Origin: Rhodanobacter thiooxydans
GTDB lineage: Bacteria > Pseudomonadota > Gammaproteobacteria > Xanthomonadales > Rhodanobacteraceae
Direction of reading: 5' to 3'
DNA: 64,000 nt
NCBI RefSeq assembly: GCF_021545845.1
Contig: NZ_CP088923.1
Span: 1,922,001 to 1,986,000 of the forward strand
Shown here: piece by piece, positions 36,160 to 44,505 of the stretch
Layout: each line of letters begins with the position of its first letter
How positions within the stretch are numbered: position 1 is the first letter of the stretch
Made by a program: the position numbers and the translations under genes
The notes under the pieces: model-generated
Databases searched by the model: none
The model's input: the letters and a program-made list of their open reading frames with translations, nothing else
What the model was told of the DNA's origin: nothing

Positions 36160-37822
36160 AGATTTCCGCCACCCGTTCGCGACTGATATAGCCGTTCTTG
36201 ATATCGTCTTCGACCGCGGCGCGTGCGCGCTTCTTCGGGTCGCCGTAGCCGGCGCCGCTCGCGGTGACGATGCGAATCACGTCGTCGCGATTGACGGTGA
36301 GCGTATTGACGATGGCCAGATTCTGCGCTTCGCCGTTGGCACGGATTACGCGGATGTAGTTCGCCGAACCTTCCTTGCCGCCGCGCATCGCCCAGGGGCG
36401 GTGCTTATTGCGCGAGTACGACGCGGTGAGAAAGCAGTTGTCGCTGCGCACGCGGTATTCGAGCACGATGCCTTTGCCACCGCGATGTTCGCCTTCGCCG
36501 CCAGGTTCGTCGTTGAGGGATAGGCGGTCGACGTAGAGGCCGTAGCGTGTCTCAGCGATCTCGACCGGGCAGTTGAACGTCTCGCCGTGCATCGAGCTGA
36601 ACATCGCGTTGTTACCGTCGCCCTGCGCGGAACCGCCCCAGCCACCGATTTGTGGTTCGACTATGGTGAAATAGCGCCCTGTGTCCGGATTCGTGCCGCC
36701 AATGAATGTGCCGCAGATGCTGGAGAAATGACCGCTTGGCAGGCGATCTCCGAGATGTGGGGCCAGGCATCGCCAGAGCAGGTCGTACAGGCGCATGCCG
36801 ACTTCGTAATAGATGCCGACCGCGGCCGGCTCCTGCGCATTGAATACGCTACCCGGGCGGGTCAGCACCTGCAGTGGGCGGAACGTGCCGCCGTTGGTCA
36901 CGCCATAGGAGCCGGTGATGTTCTTGAAGATCATCTGCGCGGAGACGATGCTGTCGTCGTGGCTGCAGTTGTTCGGGCCGGTGTCCTGGTCGGGGTTGTC
37001 GCGTAGGTCGACGATGAAGGCGTCGTCGGTGATCTCGATCGTCGCCTTGTAGACGACGCCGGAATCCTGCTCTTCCTCGATCGAGTAGCGGCCCTTCGGC
37101 AGTGCGCGCAAACCGTTGCGTGCCACCTGCTCGCCGTAGTCCATGAATTGCTTCATCGCAGCTATGAAAATGCCCTTGCCGTACTTGGCAACGAGCTCTT
37201 CGATGCGCTTGGCGCCGATGCGCGCGGAGGCTACGCCGGCCCAGAGGTCGCCTTCGAGGAAGGCCGGCAGGCGTGTGTTGACGCGGATGATGTCGAGTAC
37301 GGCACGGATCGGCTGGCCGCGGTCGATCAGCTTCACTGCCGGCAGGCGCAGGCCTTCCTGGAAGATCTCCTTCGCTGCGGGCGAAAGCGAGCCGGGGAAC
37401 GCACCGCCGACGTCGTTCCAGTGCGCGATGTTCGCGGTCCAGGCGACAATCTCGCCATCGGCGAACACCGGCATCAGCAGGATGTTGTCGTTGAGGTGGG
37501 TGACGCCGCCGTAGTACGGATCGTTGGTGATGAATACGTCGCCGGGCTGGATGTCGCCAGATTTTGAATGCAGTTCGAGCACGCGCTTGACGGACTTGTC
37601 GAGCACACCAACGAAGCCTGGAATGCCCGCGCCGCTCGAAGCGAGGTTGCCCTTGCCGTCGGTAATGCCGGTACCGGCATCGAGCACCTCGTAGATGACC
37701 GCGCTCATCGCGGTCTTGCGCAGTGCGGCGAACATCTCGTCGGCGATTGCCTGAAGCGAGCTCTGGATGATTTCGAGCGTGATCGCATCGCTCGCGCTCA
37801 GGATCTTGCTGGAATCAATCAT
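36152..37822 (-). CDS. hyuB: Hydantoinase/5-oxoprolinase B-subunit family protein
   Basis: A 556-residue protein of the HyuB family, which works with HyuA in ATP-dependent opening of cyclic amides (N-methylhydantoin, 5-oxoproline) or in carboxylation of ketones. Family blocks are visible: LEIIQSSLQAIADEMFAALR (residues 18-37), the FITNDPYYGGVTHLND segment with its metal ligands (about 98-113), NIAHWNDVGGAFPGS, and the Gly-rich C-terminal GGKGIVLEYRV and TASGAGYGDPKKR. ATG at 37822 overlaps the HyuA stop by eight bases, so the two are coupled. Length is typical of the stand-alone B subunit. The exact substrate is not known. Confidence 0.92.
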   Translation of the reverse strand: MIDSSKILSASDAITLEIIQSSLQAIADEMFAALRKTAMSAVIYEVLDAGTGITDGKGNLASSGAGIPGFVGVLDKSVKRVLELHSKSGDIQPGDVFITNDPYYGGVTHLNDNILLMPVFADGEIVAWTANIAHWNDVGGAFPGSLSPAAKEIFQEGLRLPAVKLIDRGQPIRAVLDIIRVNTRLPAFLEGDLWAGVASARIGAKRIEELVAKYGKGIFIAAMKQFMDYGEQVARNGLRALPKGRYSIEEEQDSGVVYKATIEITDDAFIVDLRDNPDQDTGPNNCSHDDSIVSAQMIFKNITGSYGVTNGGTFRPLQVLTRPGSVFNAQEPAAVGIYYEVGMRLYDLLWRCLAPHLGDRLPSGHFSSICGTFIGGTNPDTGRYFTIVEPQIGGWGGSAQGDGNNAMFSSMHGETFNCPVEIAETRYGLYVDRLSLNDEPGGEGEHRGGKGIVLEYRVRSDNCFLTASYSRNKHRPWAMRGGKEGSANYIRVIRANGEAQNLAIVNTLTVNRDDVIRIVTASGAGYGDPKKRARAAVEDDIKNGYISRERVAEIYG

Positions 37823-39911
37823 GACGAAACTCCTCCGTGTCGAGGTCAACGATGACGTTGCCGTAGTCGTCGATGCGGACACGGTTGCCGGGGTGGATAA
37901 GTATTGTCGTGCCCGAGGTTTCGATCACCGCGGGGCCTCGGAACTGCATGCCGGGTTCGAGCAGGGCTCCATCGTAGATATCGGCGGTATGCTCGCCCTG
38001 CGTCGCATAATCGACATCGCGCCGGCTCTTGAGTGCCTCGCTCACCTTGCGTCCGCTGACCGGCAGCTTGGCTGGCTGCAGTTTGCCGACGTCGGCGAGT
38101 GCGACCAGATGTAGGCCGATGAACTCGACCGCGGCGTTGAGGCGATAGGTGTATTCGCGTTCGTAAACCTGATGAAATCCGATCGTGATCGAAGCGATGG
38201 CGTCTGCGTCGAGCGCGCCATCGGGCATCATGACTTCGACATGATGTTCCTGATTCTCGTAGCGCAACTTGGCATAGCGGAGGAACTTCACGCGTTCGGG
38301 CGCGATGCCCTCGGTACCGAACTGTTCGAGTGCCATTGCGGTGCTCTCGCCGAACAGGGCTTCAATCGCGCCGGCGTTCGTGCCGTCGAGCGGAATGAGC
38401 CGGCTGACGAAGAAGTCGCGACGCAGCTCGCTCATCAACATGCCCCAGGCGCTGAACACGTCGGCGGCACGCGGGATGACGACGCGGCGCATGTTCAGTT
38501 CGGTCGCGAGCGAGACCGCGTGCATCGGGCCGCCACCGCCGAAAGCGACGAGGGTGAAGTCACGCGGGTCGTGGCCACGGTTCATCGACACGAGCTTGAG
38601 CGCGTTGACCATGTTGTGATTGGCGATGCGCACGATGCCTCGTGCGACTTCGATGGGACTCATGCCGAGGCCCGCAGCGAGCGGTGCAAGCGCGCGGTCG
38701 ACCGCGCCGAGATCGGCCTGGATCGTGCCGCCGCAGAAATACTCCGGATTGATTCGGCGCAGGGCGAGGTTGGCGTCGGTCGTCGTCGCCTGCGTGCCGC
38801 CGCGCCCGTACGCGGCCGGGCCCGGCGTCGAGCCGGCCGACTTCGGGCCAACGCGCAGTTTGCCGAACTCGTCGAGCCAGGCGATGCTGCCGCCGCCGTT
38901 GCCGATCTCGACGAGGTCGACCACTGGCACCATGATCGGGTAGCCCGCGCTCGTTGCGCCGCGCTCGATCCAGTAGTCGGTCATGATGCGCACCTGGCCG
39001 TTCTCGATCAGGCTGCACTTGGCGGTGGTGCCGCCGATGTCGAGCGCGAGAAGGTTCGGCTCGCCGATCAGGCGACCGAGTTCGGCGGCGCCCCAGAAAC
39101 CGCTCGCCGGGCCCGATTCGACCATCGTGATCGGAATGCGGCTGGCGCGCTCGATCGAATCGACGCCGCAGTTGGACTGCATCACATAGAGCTGACCCGC
39201 CAGACCTTCATCGTTCAGGCCTCGCTTCAAGTCGGCAAGATAACGCCCGGCGATTGGCTGCACGTAGGCCGAGAGCACGGCAGTGTTGGTGCGCTCGTAT
39301 TCGCGCCATTCGCGTGTGATCTGATGCGAGGCGACCGTGCTGACCTCGGGCCATAGGCGTCGCACTTCGTCGAGTACGCGCACTTCGTGAGCGGGATTGG
39401 CGTAGGAGTGCAGCAGACAGACCGCGATTGCAACGACGCCTTCGCGGCGGAAGTCCTCGACGATCGCCGGCAGTGCGGAGAGATCGAGCGGCGTGCGCTC
39501 CGCACCGTTCGGCCCGATGCGTCCGGGCAATTCGCGACGCAGATGGCGCGGCACGAAGCTTTCCGGTTTGCGATAGCCTAGATTGAAGAAGTCGGGTCGG
39601 TTGCCGCGCGCGATCTCAAGCGTGTCGCGGAAACCTTCGGTAGTGATCAGCGCGACCTTTACGCCCTTGCGTTCGGTCAGCGCATTGATGACGACCGTGG
39701 TGCCGTGGGCGAGGAATGCGACTTCGCGCACCGGCACCTTGGCTTTGGTGATAACGTTCAGCACGCCGCGCTCGAAGTTCGGCGGCGTGGTGTCGGTCTT
39801 CGCCGTGATCACTTCCTGATGCCCGTTGTGCGGGTCAGTACGGAAATAGACAAGGTCGGTGAACGTGCCGCCAACGTCGGTGGCGACACGGATGGTAACG
39901 GGTGTGGACAT
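37815..39911 (-). CDS. hyuA: Hydantoinase/5-oxoprolinase A-subunit (ATPase) family protein
   Basis: A 698-residue protein of the HyuA family with an actin/Hsp70-like ATP fold. The phosphate loops are VATDVGGTFTDLVYF (residues 9-23) and LLALDIGGTTAKCSLIENG (about 288-306), the adenosine segment FGGGGPMHAV is near 473, and the linker HGTTVVINALTERKG is near 68. It phosphorylates or activates the cyclic amide (or carboxylation substrate) that the B subunit then handles. It is preceded by the TonB receptor gene with a 48-nt gap and followed by hyuB and the avidin-like gene, giving a four-gene minus-strand operon. More A/T in third positions than in the neighbouring housekeeping genes suggests lateral acquisition. 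Confidence 0.92.
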   Translation of the reverse strand: MSTPVTIRVATDVGGTFTDLVYFRTDPHNGHQEVITAKTDTTPPNFERGVLNVITKAKVPVREVAFLAHGTTVVINALTERKGVKVALITTEGFRDTLEIARGNRPDFFNLGYRKPESFVPRHLRRELPGRIGPNGAERTPLDLSALPAIVEDFRREGVVAIAVCLLHSYANPAHEVRVLDEVRRLWPEVSTVASHQITREWREYERTNTAVLSAYVQPIAGRYLADLKRGLNDEGLAGQLYVMQSNCGVDSIERASRIPITMVESGPASGFWGAAELGRLIGEPNLLALDIGGTTAKCSLIENGQVRIMTDYWIERGATSAGYPIMVPVVDLVEIGNGGGSIAWLDEFGKLRVGPKSAGSTPGPAAYGRGGTQATTTDANLALRRINPEYFCGGTIQADLGAVDRALAPLAAGLGMSPIEVARGIVRIANHNMVNALKLVSMNRGHDPRDFTLVAFGGGGPMHAVSLATELNMRRVVIPRAADVFSAWGMLMSELRRDFFVSRLIPLDGTNAGAIEALFGESTAMALEQFGTEGIAPERVKFLRYAKLRYENQEHHVEVMMPDGALDADAIASITIGFHQVYEREYTYRLNAAVEFIGLHLVALADVGKLQPAKLPVSGRKVSEALKSRRDVDYATQGEHTADIYDGALLEPGMQFRGPAVIETSGTTILIHPGNRVRIDDYGNVIVDLDTEEFRHD

Positions 39912-39959
39912 GGGAATCCTCGACGGTTCGGCGGCCCGCTTGGGGCCGCCACCGTGCGT

Positions 39960-42227
39960 TCAGAAGTAGTTGTAGCGGAAGTCGACGCCGAACGTGCGCG
40001 GAACGCCGATGTCGGCGAATCCGCCGAGCACGTATTCAGCGTTGTACTTCGTGTTGGTTGCGTTCTTCGCCCACAACCCAACGCTCCAACTGCCGTCGTG
40101 CGACTCGATACCCATTCTCAGGTTCAGCAGACCGAACGCATCGCGCGAGCGGGTGTCACCCGGGTCCCAGTACTGCTGGCCGATGCGCTCGTAGTCGATG
40201 CGTATGAGGCCGTTGAGCGCACTGTTCAATGTCGGTGTGTATTGGATGCCGACATTGGACGTGTAGCGCGGCACGTACGGCGCGCTTTTGCCGGCGGCGC
40301 CCGGTTCCAGGGCAAAGCGCTTGACGTCACTGAGCGTGTAGCCGTAGCCGCCGTAGATGGTGAGGTCCTTGCGCAGGCGGTATTTCGCGTCGATTTCGTA
40401 GCCATCGAGATCGACCTTGTTGAGATTGGTCAACACTTGCGTGCCTAGCTGACCGACGAAGACGAAGTACAGCATGTTGCTCACGTTGGTGTGGAACACG
40501 CTGCCGTCGATTTGCAGGCGGCCATCGTCCAGGCGGCTCTTGAAGCCCGCTTCCAGACTCTTGGCAGATTCGGGTTGGTACAGGTCGGTGACGCCGACCA
40601 GCCCAGCCGAAGCGGCAACGGCGCCGGTGCCGGCCTGGTTGAAACCGCCGCTGCGGAAGCCTTCGCCATAGCTCCCGTAGAAGCGAAGACTGTCGTTGGC
40701 CTTCCACGTCAGCGTCAGCTTGGGCTGCCATTTCTCGAAGACGGCGTTGCGTACCTGCCCCGAAGCGGGATCGAAGGCCAGGGGGGCGGAGTTTTTCTGG
40801 GAGTGGTCTTCGCGGTCGTAGCGCAGCGCTGCGGCGAGCTCGAGTTGCTCGGTGAGGTCATAGTCGACCTGACCGAACACGGCACTCGCCTTCTGCTCGT
40901 TATGGTCGGCGAGAAATATGGTGGTTGGATTGTTGCTGTTGGGGCCGGCGGGAACTTCCTTGATCGGCAGGAGGCCCAGGCCCAGATCGAGTCCATCCGA
41001 AGAAGACAGATAGCGGCGGCCGTACAGATAGTAAGCACCGACGATCCAACGCAGGCGCTGTTCCGACGGCGAGGTCAGGCGCAACTCGAATTGCGTGGCA
41101 TTCGTCGACAGGTACTGGGTCTGCGTGCCGTCTGTGCCGGGACCGTAGGGAGAATTCGCCGAGATGGCTGGCGAGTAGGGGAACTGATCGCCGGCAAACA
41201 ACTCATTGACATGGTCGTAGCCGACGATGCCGGTTAGCGTCGCGAACGGAAGCGTGTAGTCGGCCTTGACCGAGAAATGATCGAGCACGCGCTTGTCGAA
41301 ACCCAGGTTGTTCGCGCGAATCGGGATCGAAGTGTTGTTCGGGTCGTCGACGCCGTACAGCGGCTGGAACACATAATTGAGCGCGCCGCCCGAGGTGCGC
41401 GAGCTGCTGAGTTGGGTGTCGATGGTGAGGTCGTCGTTTACGTTGGCGATGATCCGTGCGCGGAAGTTGTGGTCGCGCTCGTAGTCCACCTTCCTGTCGA
41501 GGTAGGTGTTATCGATCAGGCCATCGAAGTTGCTCGCCGAGCCGGCGAGGAGGTATTTCACCCTGCCGTCGCCGATCGGTCCGCTGACGCTGAACATCGA
41601 ATTCGTCAGGCCGCCGTTGCCGACGCCAGCCTTGAACGTCGCGGCGAAGTCATCGCCCGGCGGCGTGGTGGTGATCAGGATTGCACCGCCTTCCGCATTG
41701 CGCCCGTAGAGCGCGCCCTGCGGCCCCTTGAGCACCTCGATCGCATCGATATCGTACAACTGTTGGTTGAACTGGTTCGGGCTGATCTGCTGCACGCCAT
41801 CGACCACCGTCGCCACCGGCGGCTCGCCGTTGCGCACCTGAGTGATGCCGCGGACTGTGAGGAAGCTGGATCCCGAATTCTGTGCCTGGACCATGCTCAC
41901 GTTCGAGGTGAGCTGAACGAAATCGGCCGGCGTGTTGATGCTTGCGCGTTCGATTTCCTGCGCAGTGAAGGTGGTGATCGCGATCGGCACATCCTGCAGC
42001 GATTCGCTGCGCTGGCGCGCGGTCACGGTGACTTGTTCGAGCGTTACCTTGTTCTTATTGGCGTCGTTCGCGGTGGAGGGTGCAGTTGCCGCGTCGGTTG
42101 CCGCGCTATTCGCGCTGTTCTTCTCACCGTCGGAAGGAGCTTGTTGGGCGAAGCCGCTGCCCGCGCCCAGGGCGAGGGCGATCGCTATGCTCAACCGCGC
42201 AGGCGTCAAACGATGGTTAGCTCTCAT
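39960..42227 (-). CDS. TonB-dependent outer-membrane receptor
   Basis: A 755-residue protein with a signal peptide (1-27, ending SGFA-QQ), a low-complexity Ala/Asn linker and a TonB-box-like VTLEQVTVTARQR. The plug domain (about 60-185, with VRGITQ and VLKGPQGALYGRNAEGGAI) and the 22-stranded barrel follow, and the last residue is Phe as required for BamA recognition (FRYNYF). It imports a large or scarce ligand with energy from TonB-ExbBD. Family placement by pattern is the Caulobacter-type receptor group used for organic molecules rather than siderophores; the ligand is unknown. It heads the hydantoinase operon, so the ligand is probably the substrate of that pathway. The upstream frame extension to 43118 is spurious. 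Confidence 0.92.
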   Translation of the reverse strand: MRANHRLTPARLSIAIALALGAGSGFAQQAPSDGEKNSANSAATDAATAPSTANDANKNKVTLEQVTVTARQRSESLQDVPIAITTFTAQEIERASINTPADFVQLTSNVSMVQAQNSGSSFLTVRGITQVRNGEPPVATVVDGVQQISPNQFNQQLYDIDAIEVLKGPQGALYGRNAEGGAILITTTPPGDDFAATFKAGVGNGGLTNSMFSVSGPIGDGRVKYLLAGSASNFDGLIDNTYLDRKVDYERDHNFRARIIANVNDDLTIDTQLSSSRTSGGALNYVFQPLYGVDDPNNTSIPIRANNLGFDKRVLDHFSVKADYTLPFATLTGIVGYDHVNELFAGDQFPYSPAISANSPYGPGTDGTQTQYLSTNATQFELRLTSPSEQRLRWIVGAYYLYGRRYLSSSDGLDLGLGLLPIKEVPAGPNSNNPTTIFLADHNEQKASAVFGQVDYDLTEQLELAAALRYDREDHSQKNSAPLAFDPASGQVRNAVFEKWQPKLTLTWKANDSLRFYGSYGEGFRSGGFNQAGTGAVAASAGLVGVTDLYQPESAKSLEAGFKSRLDDGRLQIDGSVFHTNVSNMLYFVFVGQLGTQVLTNLNKVDLDGYEIDAKYRLRKDLTIYGGYGYTLSDVKRFALEPGAAGKSAPYVPRYTSNVGIQYTPTLNSALNGLIRIDYERIGQQYWDPGDTRSRDAFGLLNLRMGIESHDGSWSVGLWAKNATNTKYNAEYVLGGFADIGVPRTFGVDFRYNYF

Positions 42228-42292
42228 GTGGAGACCTGTTGGCGAAACGGACAATTCCGTCGCCCACGAGAATGATGACAAGAAGACGTGTC

Positions 42293-42349
42293 TGTCCACG
42301 GCGGTCGAGAGTAGGCTGCGATCAGAGCGCGAACAGGGCATACCCGATC
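42293..42349 (-). promoter_or_regulatory. Bipartite operator A and -35 of the TonB-hyuAB operon
   Basis: On the minus strand: GATCGGGTATG (42339-42349), 23 nt, CCTACTC (42309-42315), 10 nt, -35-like TGGACA (42293-42298). The -10 is weak (around TCATTC). Spacing is identical to sites B and C in front of the M24 and permease genes. Confidence 0.6.
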
Positions 42350-42542
42350 GGGTGGCTGGTGCGGCGGAGGTTTGGAAAGAACTTTTCCCGTTTATCCGGT
42401 CACACGACATGAAGAAACAGCATTTGCGCGAAAATGTGAAAACCCGAAGGGGCGGAAAAATAATCGGCGAAGAGTTTTTCTTGCCATCTTCGCGCTTTCG
42501 CATGAAATCCCTGCTGATCCGTGGGCGATGAAGAATCTGCCT

Positions 42543-42623
42543 GATCGGGTAGGCGAATCCTCTTTGCCCTGACATGCCCACCCTTGGCGCCCATTGAGGA
42601 AGTCTCCTTTCCGAGCCTAGATT
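42543..42623 (+). promoter_or_regulatory. Bipartite operator B and promoter of the M24 hydrolase gene
   Basis: GATCGGGTAGG (42543-42553), 23 nt, CCCACCC (42577-42583), 10 nt, -35 TTGAGG (42594-42599), 18-bp spacer, -10 TAGATT (42618-42623). The predicted start is near 42630, leaving a 160-nt leader before the ATG at 42792. The rest of the 564-bp divergent gap (42228-42791) holds site A and nothing else recognised. Confidence 0.65.
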
Positions 42624-42791
42624 TACATCGCGGCTGATCGGTCGACTGTGGATGCGGTGCGACTTTTTTGAATCCGGGAGTATTGCGATGACTGAACAGC
42701 CGACAATTTTGGAGTCTCGACTCTTCCGTATCCCATCGAGGCGACCCCACCGCGATGATGGCCTCAAGTCTGGCATCGAGGGGATGGTGTC

Positions 42792-43985
42792 ATGATCGGC
42801 GGCTCGACGATACAAGCCGAACTGGCCTCGATCCGGCCCTGGGCGGAGCGCGCACCGGCCATCGACGCCGAAGAGCGGCAGGAACGCATCGAACGCGCGC
42901 GTCGGCTGATGGCGGATGCAGGCGCCGATGCGTTGCTGATTGGCGCCGGCCACAGCCTGTCCTATTTCAGCGGAATCGGCTGGGGAATGATCGAGCGGCT
43001 CGTGGCGATGGTGCTGACCCCGCGCGGACGCCCTTACCTCGTTTGTCCGGCGTTCGAACAGGGTTCGCTCGAAGCGATCCTCACGATAGACGTCGATCTG
43101 CGGCTGTGGGAGGAGCACGAAAGCCCTTCATCGCTGGTCGCCGGTATCCTACGTGAGACCGGAAGTGCGAACCTCGCGATCGACCCGACATTGCCGTTCG
43201 GCATGGCCGAGCAATTGCGCTACGCTTCGCCGTCCGTCAGGATTTTCGATGCCGCACCGATCATCGACGGCTGCCGCGCAATCAAGTCGCCCGCCGAACT
43301 CGCGCTGTTGCAACAGGCCAAGCGCATGACCCTGGAAGTGCAGCGGCGCGCGGCGCGCATTCTCGCTCCAGGTATGCGGACCAGCGAGGTACGGCGCTTC
43401 ATCGACGAAGCACACAAGGCGATCGGGAGTGCCGGCAGCACCTTCTGCATCGTCCAGTTCGGCCGATCGACCGCGTTTCCGCACGGCCTGCCGGGCGACG
43501 ACGTTCTCTGTGAAGGTGACATGGTGCTGATCGACACGGGCTGCGCAGTGCAGGGCTACAACTCCGACATCACCCGCAGCTATGTGTTCGGCCGGGCCGA
43601 CGACGAGAAGCGCAGGATCTGGGAGATCGAAGCGGAGGCGCAGATCGCGGCCTTCGAGGCCGTCCGTCCCGGCGTCCCCTGCGAGGAGATCGATCGCGTT
43701 GCGCGCGCGCTGCAGGAGCGGCACGGCCTTGGCCCTGGCTACCGATTGCCCGGAATGCCGCATCGGACCGGCCACGGCATCGGCCTTGCGATCCACGAGG
43801 CGCCGTACCTGGTGCGCGGTGACCGCACGCCGTTGCGGCCAGGCATGTGTTTCTCCAACGAGCCGACGATCGTCGTGGCCGGCAAGTTCGGCGTTCGCCT
43901 CGAGGACCATTTCTACGTCACCGAGAACGGGGCGGCCTGGTTCACCGAGCCGTCGCCCGCGATCGACCGGCCTTTTGCCGAATGA
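42792..43985 (+). CDS. M24-family hydrolase (Xaa-Pro peptidase/creatinase/ectoine-hydrolase fold)
   Basis: A 397-residue cytoplasmic pita-bread-fold enzyme. The N-terminal creatinase-like domain (about 25-155) precedes the M24 catalytic domain with the expected metal ligands: DTGCAVQGYNSDITRSY (two Asp), MPHRTGHGIGLAIHE (His), CFSNEPTIVV (Glu) and RLEDHFYVTE (Glu). Members hydrolyse Xaa-Pro peptides, creatine or ectoine. In ectoine catabolism an M24 enzyme (DoeA/EutD) is paired with an ornithine-cyclodeaminase-like enzyme, as in this island, but no other ectoine gene is present. Here it may open or cleave a product of the hydantoinase step. It has its own promoter with operator B. Confidence 0.88.
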   Translation: MIGGSTIQAELASIRPWAERAPAIDAEERQERIERARRLMADAGADALLIGAGHSLSYFSGIGWGMIERLVAMVLTPRGRPYLVCPAFEQGSLEAILTIDVDLRLWEEHESPSSLVAGILRETGSANLAIDPTLPFGMAEQLRYASPSVRIFDAAPIIDGCRAIKSPAELALLQQAKRMTLEVQRRAARILAPGMRTSEVRRFIDEAHKAIGSAGSTFCIVQFGRSTAFPHGLPGDDVLCEGDMVLIDTGCAVQGYNSDITRSYVFGRADDEKRRIWEIEAEAQIAAFEAVRPGVPCEEIDRVARALQERHGLGPGYRLPGMPHRTGHGIGLAIHEAPYLVRGDRTPLRPGMCFSNEPTIVVAGKFGVRLEDHFYVTENGAAWFTEPSPAIDRPFAE

Positions 43986-44011
43986 GCGATGGATTGACTG
44001 GAAGAACGGAA

Positions 44012-44340
44012 ATGCCTGAGACCTTTCGCGCGGTCCGGTTCCACCGCATGGGCAATCCACCGGAAGTGCTGGTGGTAGACTATTTGCCGTTTCGGGAATT
44101 GAAGACAGATGAAGTCCGCATCCACGTGATGGCGTTTTCCCCTTCAGTCGCGCCGACTGGCCGTTCTTCCGCAGAGACCGTTATTTCCCGCCGCAGCTCC
44201 CGTTCCGCATTGGCTCCTATTTGCTCGGGAACGGTCATGGCGATGGGCAGCCGCACCGACCGGAGCGGGGACATGCCGGGCGGGGCCACGTCGACGGCTG
44301 CCGAGTTCCCGCGGCATTTTTCCGGTGATCGCCATTGGGC
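44012..44340 (+). pseudogene. Remnant of a zinc-type alcohol dehydrogenase/quinone oxidoreductase (MDR)
   Basis: It starts MPETFRAVRFHRMGNPPEVL and continues in an MDR-like N-terminal domain to about VMAFSP. It then needs a frame shift to read RADWPFFRRDRYFPPQLPFR and IGSYLLG, and another to return to TVMAMGS, after which similarity fades and no NAD-binding domain follows. It begins 26 nt after the M24 stop, so it was probably the second gene of that operon and has decayed by indels and a 3' deletion. What it oxidised is unknown. Confidence 0.7.
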
Positions 44341-44505
44341 GGGCCTGGATTTCCTCGGACCGACGCGGCGGTCGGTGCCGCATGATCCGGGTCCAACGGG
44401 GGCGACCGGTCTGGCCCTCGATATGGTGGCTTGAAAATATGGCTGCGGTGCAGGGCGGGCCGTATTCCGTGGGTGCTGCGGGGGTGAGGTCCTCGCGCGA
44501 CAGGA

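Noticed and set aside
42228..43118. N-terminal extension of the TonB receptor frame
   Set aside because: It overlaps the divergent M24 gene and the operators, and the signal peptide begins at residue MRANHRL (42227).
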